DNA of 37,062 nt from a virus. Made by a program: the position numbers and the translations under genes. Below the pieces are notes generated by a model. The model did no database searches, was not told the origin of the DNA, and saw only the letters and a list, made by a program, of their open reading frames with translations. Below, one piece after another: positions 7,153 through 13,010 of the stretch (its first letter is position 1; each line of letters opens with the position of its first letter). The DNA lies in IMG/VR virus record IMGVR_UViG_3300032265_000829, positions 1 through 37,062 of that record. The stretch is one strand, 5' to 3'.

Positions 7153-7872
7153 TTATTCTCCATAAACCGCTAACACCTCCTTCACGGCATTATGGCGTTC
7201 GATGTCTTTGTTGTCAAATCGAATAATATCGATATGCTCCAAATATTCCTTTTGTTCGAGTAGATTGCAAAAATCAATCAGACCATTATCGCTCAATCGG
7301 TCTGCCTGTGCTAGATCGCCTGTCACCACCATTTTAGACCCTTCTCCTAGTCGGGTCAGTAGCATTTTCATTTGATTAACTGTGGCGTTTTGCATTTCAT
7401 CTGCAACAATGTATGCATTTTTAAATGTGCGACCACGCATATAAGCCAGTGGGCTTATTTCGATGGTACCTTCTTCCAGCATACTTGCTATTTCTTTCTT
7501 TTGATAATATTCGCCCAAGACATCAAATATGGGTCTGGTCCATGGAGCCATTTTTTCATTCAAGTCTCCTGGCAAAAATCCCAAATCTTCATCTACGGAC
7601 ACGGCGGGTCTTGTCACAACGATTCTGTCAACTTTCCCTTCCTGAAACAATTTAATACCAAACTGTACGGCTAACATGGTTTTACCCGTGCCGGCAGGAC
7701 CGATAGCTAACACTATGCTAGTGGCTTCTTCGTATAATTTGCTGAGATAAAGTTTCTGATTGGCATTACGTGCTTGTATGTTCACACGTTGCTTTTTTGC
7801 CGGAAGATATGGCTGGAAATCAATTATGTTAACTTCTGATGTAAAACGCTTTTTCACTCGTTGTTTACTCAT
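7153..7872 (-). CDS. phoH: PhoH-like P-loop ATPase
   Basis: A 239-residue protein of the PhoH family, P-loop NTPases related to the helicase core; phage PhoH proteins are common and their role is debated. Walker A is Gly-Pro-Ala-Gly-Thr-Gly-Lys-Thr (58-65). Other family blocks are Arg-Pro-Ala-Val-Ser-Val-Asp-Glu-Asp-Leu-Gly-Phe-Leu-Pro-Gly, a Walker B-like Val-Ala-Asp-Glu-Met-Gln-Asn, Leu-Thr-Arg-Leu-Gly and Gly-Asp-Leu-Ala-Gln. It is the only clear minus-strand gene here and so must have its own promoter, which I could not place confidently in 7873-8029. Its leader can form two competing hairpins, one covering the Shine-Dalgarno (see 7881-7940). ATG 7872 is preceded on its strand by AGGAG 7 bases upstream. 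Confidence 0.93.
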   Translation of the reverse strand: MSKQRVKKRFTSEVNIIDFQPYLPAKKQRVNIQARNANQKLYLSKLYEEATSIVLAIGPAGTGKTMLAVQFGIKLFQEGKVDRIVVTRPAVSVDEDLGFLPGDLNEKMAPWTRPIFDVLGEYYQKKEIASMLEEGTIEISPLAYMRGRTFKNAYIVADEMQNATVNQMKMLLTRLGEGSKMVVTGDLAQADRLSDNGLIDFCNLLEQKEYLEHIDIIRFDNKDIERHNAVKEVLAVYGE

Positions 7873-7880
7873 CTAGTTGC

Positions 7881-7940
7881 TCCTACTCTTGTAAAAGTAG
7901 GACTTGTAGTGACCGCCCTTGATAACTACAGAGGTCCTAC
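7881..7940 (-). promoter_or_regulatory. Alternative hairpins in the phoH leader (possible RNA switch)
   Basis: Read on the minus strand, the segment complementary to 7897-7902 (TCCTAC) can pair with GTAGGA on either side. Upstream (complement of 7935-7940) it forms a long hairpin, 7897-7940, with a second stem (complement of 7905-7910 with 7925-7930) and a 14-base loop, followed by TTTT. Downstream (complement of 7881-7886, seven pairs including 7887/7896) it forms a small hairpin with an 8-base loop that buries the AGGAG Shine-Dalgarno of phoH. The two structures cannot coexist. This is visible in sequence; regulation is inferred. Confidence 0.55.
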
Positions 7941-7998
7941 ACTATTATTTACTCGATACTAAGAATAATAAACTAATACGTTATGATTTTAAACCAGC

Positions 7999-8029
7999 TA
8001 AATAAGTATAGAATAATCTGGAAGCCAAT
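7999..8029 (+). promoter_or_regulatory. Candidate late promoter (TAAATA) and RBS before 8030
   Basis: TAAATA at 7999-8004 lies 26 bases before the ATG. GGAAG near 8020-8024 serves as the Shine-Dalgarno. The region also has TATAGAATAAT (8007-8017), which could be a -10-like element, but no convincing -35 is found. The remaining intergenic DNA from 7941 to 7998 is AT-rich and shows nothing else clear. Confidence 0.4.
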
Positions 8030-8587
8030 ATGCACGATATTTTAGATGTTATAAGAAACATACAAGATCTGTACGAAAATAACTCAAGCCTTGCTGTTTT
8101 AAAGGACTTTGAGCGTGTTTTAGACGAGATGGATATGTATGCCTACGAAAACTGGGAAAATGGCGAGTTAGCCTACGGTCCTAAAGTAGATCGTCATTGG
8201 ATCACTGCTGGATTTATGTGGCCAAAGGATAAGATGCCTAATCCTATAGCAGGCAAGCGACTAACAGAATTAGGGTGTAAAGTTACATATCAAAAAAGCC
8301 ACCTGCTAGAACCACGCAAAATACGTACACAAGAAGACATTCGTCCAGGAACTAAAAAAGGGCATCTTGATCGTAACCCTATTTGGATTGTTGAAATTAC
8401 AATGCCAAAGAAAATAGCGTTTGATATTTACAAAGGCTACATGGATAAGATGAAAAACGAAGATAAGCAAGAAGAAGGTGCACCAACTCAAGGCACTCCT
8501 ATTCCAGGTGGTGCGGCGCCACAGGCTCCGGCAGCTCCCCCGGCAGGTAGTGCTCCGGCAGCTCCTCCAGGCGGAGCACCAGCATGA
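8030..8587 (+). CDS. Conserved hypothetical late protein with Pro/Ala/Gly tail
   Basis: A 185-residue protein. The first 145 residues are charged and folded in appearance, with a helix at the start, Trp/Tyr-rich loops (Tyr-Glu-Asn-Trp-Glu-Asn-Gly-Glu) and a repeated Trp-Ile pattern. The last 35 residues are a low-complexity Pro-Ala-Gly tail, probably disordered. No membrane segment or enzyme motif is visible. It is coupled to the next gene by an ATGA overlap (8584-8587) and preceded by a late-type motif, so a virion or assembly role is likely. I cannot name the family. Confidence 0.55.
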   Translation: MHDILDVIRNIQDLYENNSSLAVLKDFERVLDEMDMYAYENWENGELAYGPKVDRHWITAGFMWPKDKMPNPIAGKRLTELGCKVTYQKSHLLEPRKIRTQEDIRPGTKKGHLDRNPIWIVEITMPKKIAFDIYKGYMDKMKNEDKQEEGAPTQGTPIPGGAAPQAPAAPPAGSAPAAPPGGAPA

Positions 8588-9315
8588 ATTTAAATGAAAG
8601 TTTACGTGCTGGAGATCTTAGAGACTTAGTCAAAAAAGTTTTTGAAATTGATAGTTATAAAAGCAAAATAGGCAAGGACGAAGATGTCGTTGTTTTAAGT
8701 TTTACTGTAGATCAAGAAGAGGCTGCTAAAGATCTTGAAAATTTCTTTGAAATGGGGTATAGTTTTATACTTGATGCAGATGTTAGTCCTGGTGAAACTG
8801 ACGATGGAACATACAAAGTATATGTTGAATTAGAGCGCACACGTCATGCCGCTGATCAAATTTTTGAATTAATTGAAGGCGTTGAAAAATTAACTGACCT
8901 AAGTGACATGCGTTTTAGATATTTTAAAAGTTTTAAAAGTCAAGATGCTACATTAGAAAATTTAAAAACTGCTGTTCCTACAGATAAAGAGACGTATAAT
9001 GTTGCTACCGAACGTAATGTTTTAGAAAATTTTACTAACTTCTTTAGTAATAGCTACGTAGACGAAATACAATTGCTTGATGAAAGCATTACATTTAAAA
9101 GAGTTTATAGCGGTCCTGTAAGTTTTAATATTTTAACAAGCGGTCCTAAACAAGAAGTATATGAATCAATTAAAGGTCCTATCGTATTAGAAGGTAAAGA
9201 TATGGCTGAGGTAATGTTTTTAACCAAAGTTATTGGTAATTACAATATTACCAAAATTAAAGATACATTTATATTTGAAAACAGCGGCTGGGCCGTTGCA
9301 CTAAAGAGGAAATAA
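8584..9315 (+). CDS. Conserved hypothetical, probable virion-related protein
   Basis: A 243-residue acidic protein with a mixed alpha/beta pattern and no cysteines. It has an Asp-Glu-Asp-Val-Val-Val-Leu-Ser-Phe strand near residues 32-40, a Tyr-Ser-Phe-Ile-Leu-Asp-Ala-Asp segment, and a C-terminal Gly-Trp-Ala-Val-Ala-Leu-Lys-Arg-Lys. The N-terminus Met-Asn-Leu-Asn-Glu-Ser contains a Leu-x-Glu that could be a prohead-protease site, but this is weak. The start overlaps the previous stop (ATGA) and the endolysin gene begins 3 bases after its end. Function is unknown; a structural or assembly role is inferred from the late-gene context. Confidence 0.55.
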   Translation: MNLNESLRAGDLRDLVKKVFEIDSYKSKIGKDEDVVVLSFTVDQEEAAKDLENFFEMGYSFILDADVSPGETDDGTYKVYVELERTRHAADQIFELIEGVEKLTDLSDMRFRYFKSFKSQDATLENLKTAVPTDKETYNVATERNVLENFTNFFSNSYVDEIQLLDESITFKRVYSGPVSFNILTSGPKQEVYESIKGPIVLEGKDMAEVMFLTKVIGNYNITKIKDTFIFENSGWAVALKRK

Positions 9316-9317
9316 CA

Positions 9318-9947
9318 ATGAGCGGATTTGAATTTGATTTTACACAAGAGAAGTTTGAAACAATTATTGGAAAGAATCCTTACGCGGATCACTGGTTTGA
9401 AGCATTATGCGAAATCCTTCCAGACTATGACATTAATACAGTACCACGTGTTGCGGCTTTCTTAGCACAAACTGCACACGAGTCAGGCGGTTATCGTGCT
9501 ATTAAAGAAAATTTAAACTACAAGGCAGAAAGTCTTTGTAAAGTTTGGCCAAGGCTATTTCCTAATATAGATATTGCACGTCAATATGCACAGCAACCTG
9601 AAAAGATTGCCAATCGTGCATACAGCAGTCGCATGGGCAACGGTCCGGAAGAGTCAGGCGATGGTTGGAAATTTTGTGGTCGTGGACTTATTCAGTTGAC
9701 TGGCAAGGATAATTACTCACGCTACGCCGAAAGCACAGGACAAACCCTAGACGAAGCAAGTGAACATTTAGCAACTTTTGAAGGTTGCGTACAAAGTGCC
9801 GCATGGTTTTGGGAAGCTAATAGCCTTAACAAATGGGCGGATGCCGGCGACATGTTAACATTAACCAAACGAATTAACGGTGGCACACTAGGCTTAGAAG
9901 ATCGTATCAAGCATTACACTCATGCTTTACACGTTCTCCAAGGATAA
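9318..9947 (+). CDS. GH19-family endolysin
   Basis: A 209-residue glycoside hydrolase family 19 (chitinase-like lysozyme) domain that cuts peptidoglycan glycan strands at lysis. The signature is clear: an Ala-Phe-Leu-Ala-Gln-Thr-Ala-His-Glu-Ser-Gly-Gly-Tyr block holds the catalytic Glu (E55), followed by Glu-Asn-Leu-Asn-Tyr (E64). Later come Arg-Met-Gly-Asn-Gly and Gly-Arg-Gly-Leu-Ile-Gln-Leu-Thr-Gly-Lys-x-Asn-Tyr. No signal peptide or membrane anchor is visible, so it should need the holin for export. It starts the lysis cassette, with spanin-like genes directly behind it. RBS GAGGAAATAAC precedes the ATG. Confidence 0.92.
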   Translation: MSGFEFDFTQEKFETIIGKNPYADHWFEALCEILPDYDINTVPRVAAFLAQTAHESGGYRAIKENLNYKAESLCKVWPRLFPNIDIARQYAQQPEKIANRAYSSRMGNGPEESGDGWKFCGRGLIQLTGKDNYSRYAESTGQTLDEASEHLATFEGCVQSAAWFWEANSLNKWADAGDMLTLTKRINGGTLGLEDRIKHYTHALHVLQG

Positions 9948-9950
9948 ACA

Positions 9951-10439
9951 GTGGATCAGATTCAGTGGATCTTTAGTCTAGTACCGGACGCAATACTTAA
10001 CTGGGTTTACTGGTTAATTATTGCGCTAGGTGTTACTGGCGTTTTTGCAGGATGGTTTGGTAAGTTTATTCCTGTGTACGGGCGTTATGTTGAATATCTA
10101 AAACCCATTGGTATTGTACTACTTGTATTGGGTGTATGGTTGCGTGGCGGGTATGATGTTGAAATGGCATGGCGATCTAAAGTAGAAGAGGCTCAAGCTA
10201 AAGTGGCTAAAGCAGAAGCTGAAAGTCAAGAAGTTAATACTAAGTTAGAAACTGAGCGTAAGAAAAAAGCCAAAGTTCGTACAGAATACATTACCACTGT
10301 TAAAGAACGCATTGTTAAAGAAACACAGATTATCGATGCAGAATGTAAAGTTGCTCCTGAGGTAATCAACATCTTAAACGATGCCGCTAAGAATTCTGTT
10401 AAAAAAGGAACTGTTATTATCGAAGAGGTGAAAAAATGA
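9951..10439 (+). CDS. Probable inner-membrane spanin (Rz-like)
   Basis: A 162-residue protein starting with GTG. Two hydrophobic segments (about residues 18-36 and 50-66) are followed by a long Ala/Lys/Glu coiled coil (about 75-135), as in inner-membrane spanins, although those normally have a single membrane span. The stop overlaps the start of a small lipoprotein gene (ATGA, 10436-10439), the arrangement expected of Rz/Rz1-type pairs. Alternatively it could be a holin-like membrane protein with a coiled-coil tail. GTG 9951 follows the endolysin stop by three bases and has AAGGA upstream at 9940-9944. Confidence 0.6.
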   Translation: MDQIQWIFSLVPDAILNWVYWLIIALGVTGVFAGWFGKFIPVYGRYVEYLKPIGIVLLVLGVWLRGGYDVEMAWRSKVEEAQAKVAKAEAESQEVNTKLETERKKKAKVRTEYITTVKERIVKETQIIDAECKVAPEVINILNDAAKNSVKKGTVIIEEVKK

Positions 10440-10696
10440 AACATCTTATCATAGTAGCAGTATTAGTAATTACAGGATGTTCTTCAGTACCTGTAGCTGT
10501 AAAATTTCCGGATGTTCCTAAAGACATGATGGAAACTTGTCCGGATTTGAAATTAGCACCAGAAACAACCAAGTTGAGCGAAGTATTACCTGTTATTGTA
10601 GACAACTACGGGCAATACTATACTTGTAAAGATACTGTAGATAACTGGATCGAGTGGTACAAGAGTCAAAAGAAAATATTTGATAATATCAAATAA
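10436..10696 (+). CDS. Probable outer-membrane lipoprotein spanin (Rz1-like)
   Basis: An 86-residue protein with a short signal sequence and a lipobox Ile-Thr-Gly-Cys, with the lipid-modified Cys at residue 15. The mature part has two more Cys (Cys-Pro-Asp-Leu near 35 and Thr-Cys-Lys near 62) and ends in an amphipathic helix rich in Trp and Lys. Phage lysis lipoproteins of this kind bridge the outer membrane to an inner-membrane coiled-coil partner, here the gene directly upstream with an ATGA overlap. The lipobox implies a Gram-negative host. The pairing is inferred from gene order. Confidence 0.65.
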   Translation: MKHLIIVAVLVITGCSSVPVAVKFPDVPKDMMETCPDLKLAPETTKLSEVLPVIVDNYGQYYTCKDTVDNWIEWYKSQKKIFDNIK

Positions 10697-10725
10697 ATAC
10701 TACTATTAAGCCAAAGGAGCGAGAT
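10693..10725 (+). promoter_or_regulatory. Late promoter motif before holin gene
   Basis: ATAAATAC at 10693-10700, followed by TACTATT, is very close to the T4 late consensus (TATAAATACTATT). It overlaps the stop of the lipoprotein gene. AAAGGAG at 10713-10719 is a strong Shine-Dalgarno for the ATG at 10726. Confidence 0.6.
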
Positions 10726-11274
10726 ATGGCAGACGAAGTTAAAAGTGCGAGCGAAACAAAAAAAGAAGATTGGATGAACTCCAAGTGGCGTCCAATGATG
10801 GGTTGGATGTACATGTTAGTATGTACTATGGACATGATTGTATTCCCAATTCTGTGGAGTCTGTTGCAGACATTTACCCATACACAAATTACACAATGGA
10901 ATCCATTGACCTTACAGGGTGCTGGACTATTCCATATCGCAATGGGTGCTGTTCTAGGTATTGCGGCATTTGGTCGTACACAAGAAAAATTAAACGGAGC
11001 AAACAATGGCGGAGCACAATTACCATCAAGCGGGTTTACAGCACCTAGCGCACCTCAGGCAGGAGGCTTCGGCGCTCCCAGCAGTGGTTTCGGTTCAGCA
11101 CCACTTGGCGGGAACACAGCAAGTAGCTTTGGCGGAGGCGGGTTTGGAAGCGTACCTGCAACGCCAGCGGCAAGCACAAGTTTTACACCACCAGCAAGCT
11201 GGGGTACAACACCAATAGCAACAACAGCTAGCGGTAAGAAACTTGTACCAGACGAGCCACAACCAGCAATTTAA
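10726..11274 (+). CDS. Probable holin (3TM type) with Gly/Ser-rich tail
   Basis: A 182-residue protein. Residues 15-90 hold a Lys-Trp-Arg-Pro-Met-Met-Gly-Trp block and hydrophobic segments near 26-45 and 66-82, which match the layout of the 3TM holin family known from phages and gene transfer agents. The motif Gly-Ile-Ala-Ala-Phe-Gly-Arg-Thr-Gln-Glu-Lys closes the domain. The last 90 residues are a low-complexity Gly-Phe-Gly-Ala-Pro-Ser tail ending in a charged stretch, unusual for holins. It follows the endolysin and spanins, supporting a lysis role. The next two small membrane or secreted genes may modulate it. Confidence 0.7.
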   Translation: MADEVKSASETKKEDWMNSKWRPMMGWMYMLVCTMDMIVFPILWSLLQTFTHTQITQWNPLTLQGAGLFHIAMGAVLGIAAFGRTQEKLNGANNGGAQLPSSGFTAPSAPQAGGFGAPSSGFGSAPLGGNTASSFGGGGFGSVPATPAASTSFTPPASWGTTPIATTASGKKLVPDEPQPAI

Positions 11275-11286
11275 AAGGAATAAGAT

Positions 11287-11409
11287 ATGTTAGATACACT
11301 ATTTTGGGTAGCATTAGGAGCATTTGTAGGATGGAATTTTCCTCAGCCGTTTTGGGCAAAGATTATTCAAGAAAAAGTTCAAGCTATGTTAGCTAAGAAA
11401 GGAGCATAA
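11287..11409 (+). CDS. 40-residue membrane peptide
   Basis: A short open frame with a good RBS (AAAGGAAT, 11273-11280) encodes 40 residues. A hydrophobic segment (Leu-Phe-Trp-Val-Ala-Leu-Gly-Ala-Phe-Val-Gly-Trp) is followed by a Pro-Gln-Pro turn and a basic amphipathic helix. It fills the space between the holin and the secreted peptide, with 12 bases before it and one base after. Small single-span proteins in lysis cassettes can act as holin partners or antiholins, but no homology decides this. Confidence 0.6.
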   Translation: MLDTLFWVALGAFVGWNFPQPFWAKIIQEKVQAMLAKKGA

Positions 11410-11410
11410 T

Positions 11411-11623
11411 ATGAAATTATTAGTAGCACTATTGACCAGTTTAGCATTAGTTGGCACAGCTTATGCTGGTGGTGAAAAGAAAGAAGTTTGCACAGATGTT
11501 AAAGGCAAAGATGGCAAAGTTGTCAACGATACAAAAACAGGCAAACCAAAACAAACTTGCAAAACTATAACAGTTCACAAAAAAGTCGAAGGCGATAAAG
11601 TCCCAGACGGCAAGAAAAAGTAA
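11411..11623 (+). CDS. Small secreted periplasmic protein
   Basis: A 70-residue protein with a clear Sec signal peptide: Met-Lys, a hydrophobic core, then Ala-Tyr-Ala before Gly-Gly (cleavage after about residue 19). The mature part of about 50 residues is very Lys-rich, with two Cys that could form one disulfide and a Lys-Thr-Gly-Lys-Pro-Lys segment. It was not recognised as a family. It ends the lysis region and is followed by a strong terminator. It may act in the periplasm during lysis or superinfection control. RBS AAAGGAG at 11398-11404 is strong. Confidence 0.55.
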   Translation: MKLLVALLTSLALVGTAYAGGEKKEVCTDVKGKDGKVVNDTKTGKPKQTCKTITVHKKVEGDKVPDGKKK

Positions 11624-11632
11624 ACCAAACTC

Positions 11633-11661
11633 TTGACAGGCTCCATTTAAAATAGTATAAT
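11633..11661 (+). promoter_or_regulatory. Consensus sigma70-like promoter for the chaperone operon
   Basis: TTGACA at 11633-11638 and TATAAT at 11656-11661 with a 17-base spacer form a full-consensus promoter. The -10 lies inside the upstream arm of the terminator hairpin 11639-11680. Transcription would start near 11668 and give a leader of about 25 bases before DnaJ. GGAG at 11675-11678 is a distant Shine-Dalgarno. Confidence 0.85.
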
Positions 11662-11686
11662 TAATACTATTAATGGAGCCTTTTTT
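11639..11686 (+). terminator. Intrinsic terminator containing a promoter -10 box
   Basis: GGCTCCATT (11639-11647) and AATAGTAT (11651-11658) pair with ATACTATTAATGGAGCC (11664-11680), with a 3-base bulge and a 5-base loop, followed by TTTTTT (11681-11686). It ends the late/lysis unit. RNA made from the internal promoter lacks the upstream arm, so it would not fold the terminator. Confidence 0.85.
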
Positions 11687-11692
11687 ACGACT

Positions 11693-12544
11693 ATGACTGA
11701 TTATTACCAAACACTAGGTGTTAGCGAAGGTGCTAGCCCAGATGAAATTAAAAAAGCATACCGAAGCTTGGCTAATAAACACCACCCAGATAAAGGTGGG
11801 GATCAAGCCCGATTCAAAGATATCAGTGTTGCTTACGAAAACTTGAGCGACCCGCAAAAGAAAGCCGAATACGATCAACAACGTAAATACGGTGGCATGC
11901 CTGGAGGCGGATTTAACTTCAATGCAGGGCCAGGGTTTGATCCGTTTGGAGGAATGTTTGGAGGACAGCACCCGTTTGGTGAATTTTTTGGTAAGCATCC
12001 TAATTTAAGGAGAAACAAAGACCTTAATATACAATGTCAAATAACATTACTCGATTCGTATCTAGGAAAACAATTAGAAGCAAACTATACGCTACCTAGC
12101 GGCCGTAATCAAAATGTTGTAATCAATGTGCCTCCTGGAATTACGCACGGCGACACTATTAGATATACAGGACTAGGTGATGATAGTAATCGACAAGTTC
12201 CTAGAGGAAATCTAAATGTCACTATTGTAGTAATGCCCGATGCAAAATTTAGTCGCAGTGGCGATGATTTATACACTACCATAAACATTACACCAATCGA
12301 AGCAATGATAGGATGCAGAAAGACTATTAAGACCATCACAGGCTCGACTATTGATTTGGAAGTAAGAGCTGGAGTCGAATCCGGAGTTGAATTTGCCAGT
12401 CACGGAAATGGCTTTCCAAATGTAAATACTGGGGTAAAAGGAAGATTTGTTAGTGTAGTTAATATCAGAACTCCATTAGTTACAAATCCAATTCTAATAG
12501 AAGAACTTAAACGACTTAACGATGCAATTAATCAAACATCCTGA
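11693..12544 (+). CDS. dnaJ: DnaJ-family co-chaperone (class B)
   Basis: A 283-residue Hsp40. The J domain (1-65) includes the Tyr-Tyr start, Leu-Gly-Val and the His-Pro-Asp motif at 31-33 that stimulates DnaK. A Gly/Phe-rich linker follows (about 71-105), then two beta-sandwich substrate-binding domains with Val-Pro-Pro-Gly-Ile and Gly-Asp-Asp-Leu-Tyr motifs. There is no CxxCxGxG zinc region, so it is of the CbpA/DnaJ-B type. It is shorter than CbpA (306). Driven by a consensus promoter, it overlaps the deformylase gene by 23 bases and leads an operon with ClpA. It probably steers host DnaK to phage proteins or works with ClpA. Confidence 0.93.
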   Translation: MTDYYQTLGVSEGASPDEIKKAYRSLANKHHPDKGGDQARFKDISVAYENLSDPQKKAEYDQQRKYGGMPGGGFNFNAGPGFDPFGGMFGGQHPFGEFFGKHPNLRRNKDLNIQCQITLLDSYLGKQLEANYTLPSGRNQNVVINVPPGITHGDTIRYTGLGDDSNRQVPRGNLNVTIVVMPDAKFSRSGDDLYTTINITPIEAMIGCRKTIKTITGSTIDLEVRAGVESGVEFASHGNGFPNVNTGVKGRFVSVVNIRTPLVTNPILIEELKRLNDAINQTS

Positions 12545-13010
12545 TCCAATATTAAAATTACAAGCATTACACTGGAATTTTGAAAAAGATACTGGTGCAG
12601 AAGAACTAGAAGTTAGCATGGTTCAGCTTATGGTTGAAAGCGGCGGCATTGGGCTAGCTGCCAATCAGGTCGGTCTTCTTAAACGAGTTTTTGCAATACA
12701 TCTTAAAGACCAAGTACCATTTTGTATGTTTAATCCATATATATTGTACGGAGACAACGATATGGTACACGAAGATGAAGGATGTTTAAGTTTTCCTGAG
12801 TTATTTTTAAAAATACCGCGTCATAAAAATATTACAGCCGCTTATGTTGACAGACAAGGTAATAAGCGTATAATAGAACTAACTGGAATAGATTCGAGAT
12901 GTTTCCAACATGAACTGGACCATTTAGACGGCGTATGTTTTATTGAACATATTAGTCCACTAAAATTGGCATTGGCTAAAAAGAAATTACTTAAAAAGAG
13001 GAAGAAATAA
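12522..13010 (+). CDS. def: Peptide deformylase
   Basis: A 162-residue metal hydrolase that removes the formyl group from new N-termini. All three family motifs are present: Gly-Ile-Gly-Leu-Ala-Ala-Asn-Gln (42-49), Glu-Gly-Cys-Leu-Ser (86-90; metal ligand C88) and His-Glu-Leu-Asp-His (130-134; ligands H130 and H134, catalytic E131). The C-terminal tail is very basic (a Lys/Leu-rich stretch ending in Lys-Lys-Arg-Lys-Lys). It starts inside the end of dnaJ and shares one base with the clpA start, so all three are translationally coupled. Cyanophages are known to carry deformylases; here it sits within a chaperone operon. Confidence 0.94.
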   Translation: MQLIKHPDPILKLQALHWNFEKDTGAEELEVSMVQLMVESGGIGLAANQVGLLKRVFAIHLKDQVPFCMFNPYILYGDNDMVHEDEGCLSFPELFLKIPRHKNITAAYVDRQGNKRIIELTGIDSRCFQHELDHLDGVCFIEHISPLKLALAKKKLLKKRKK

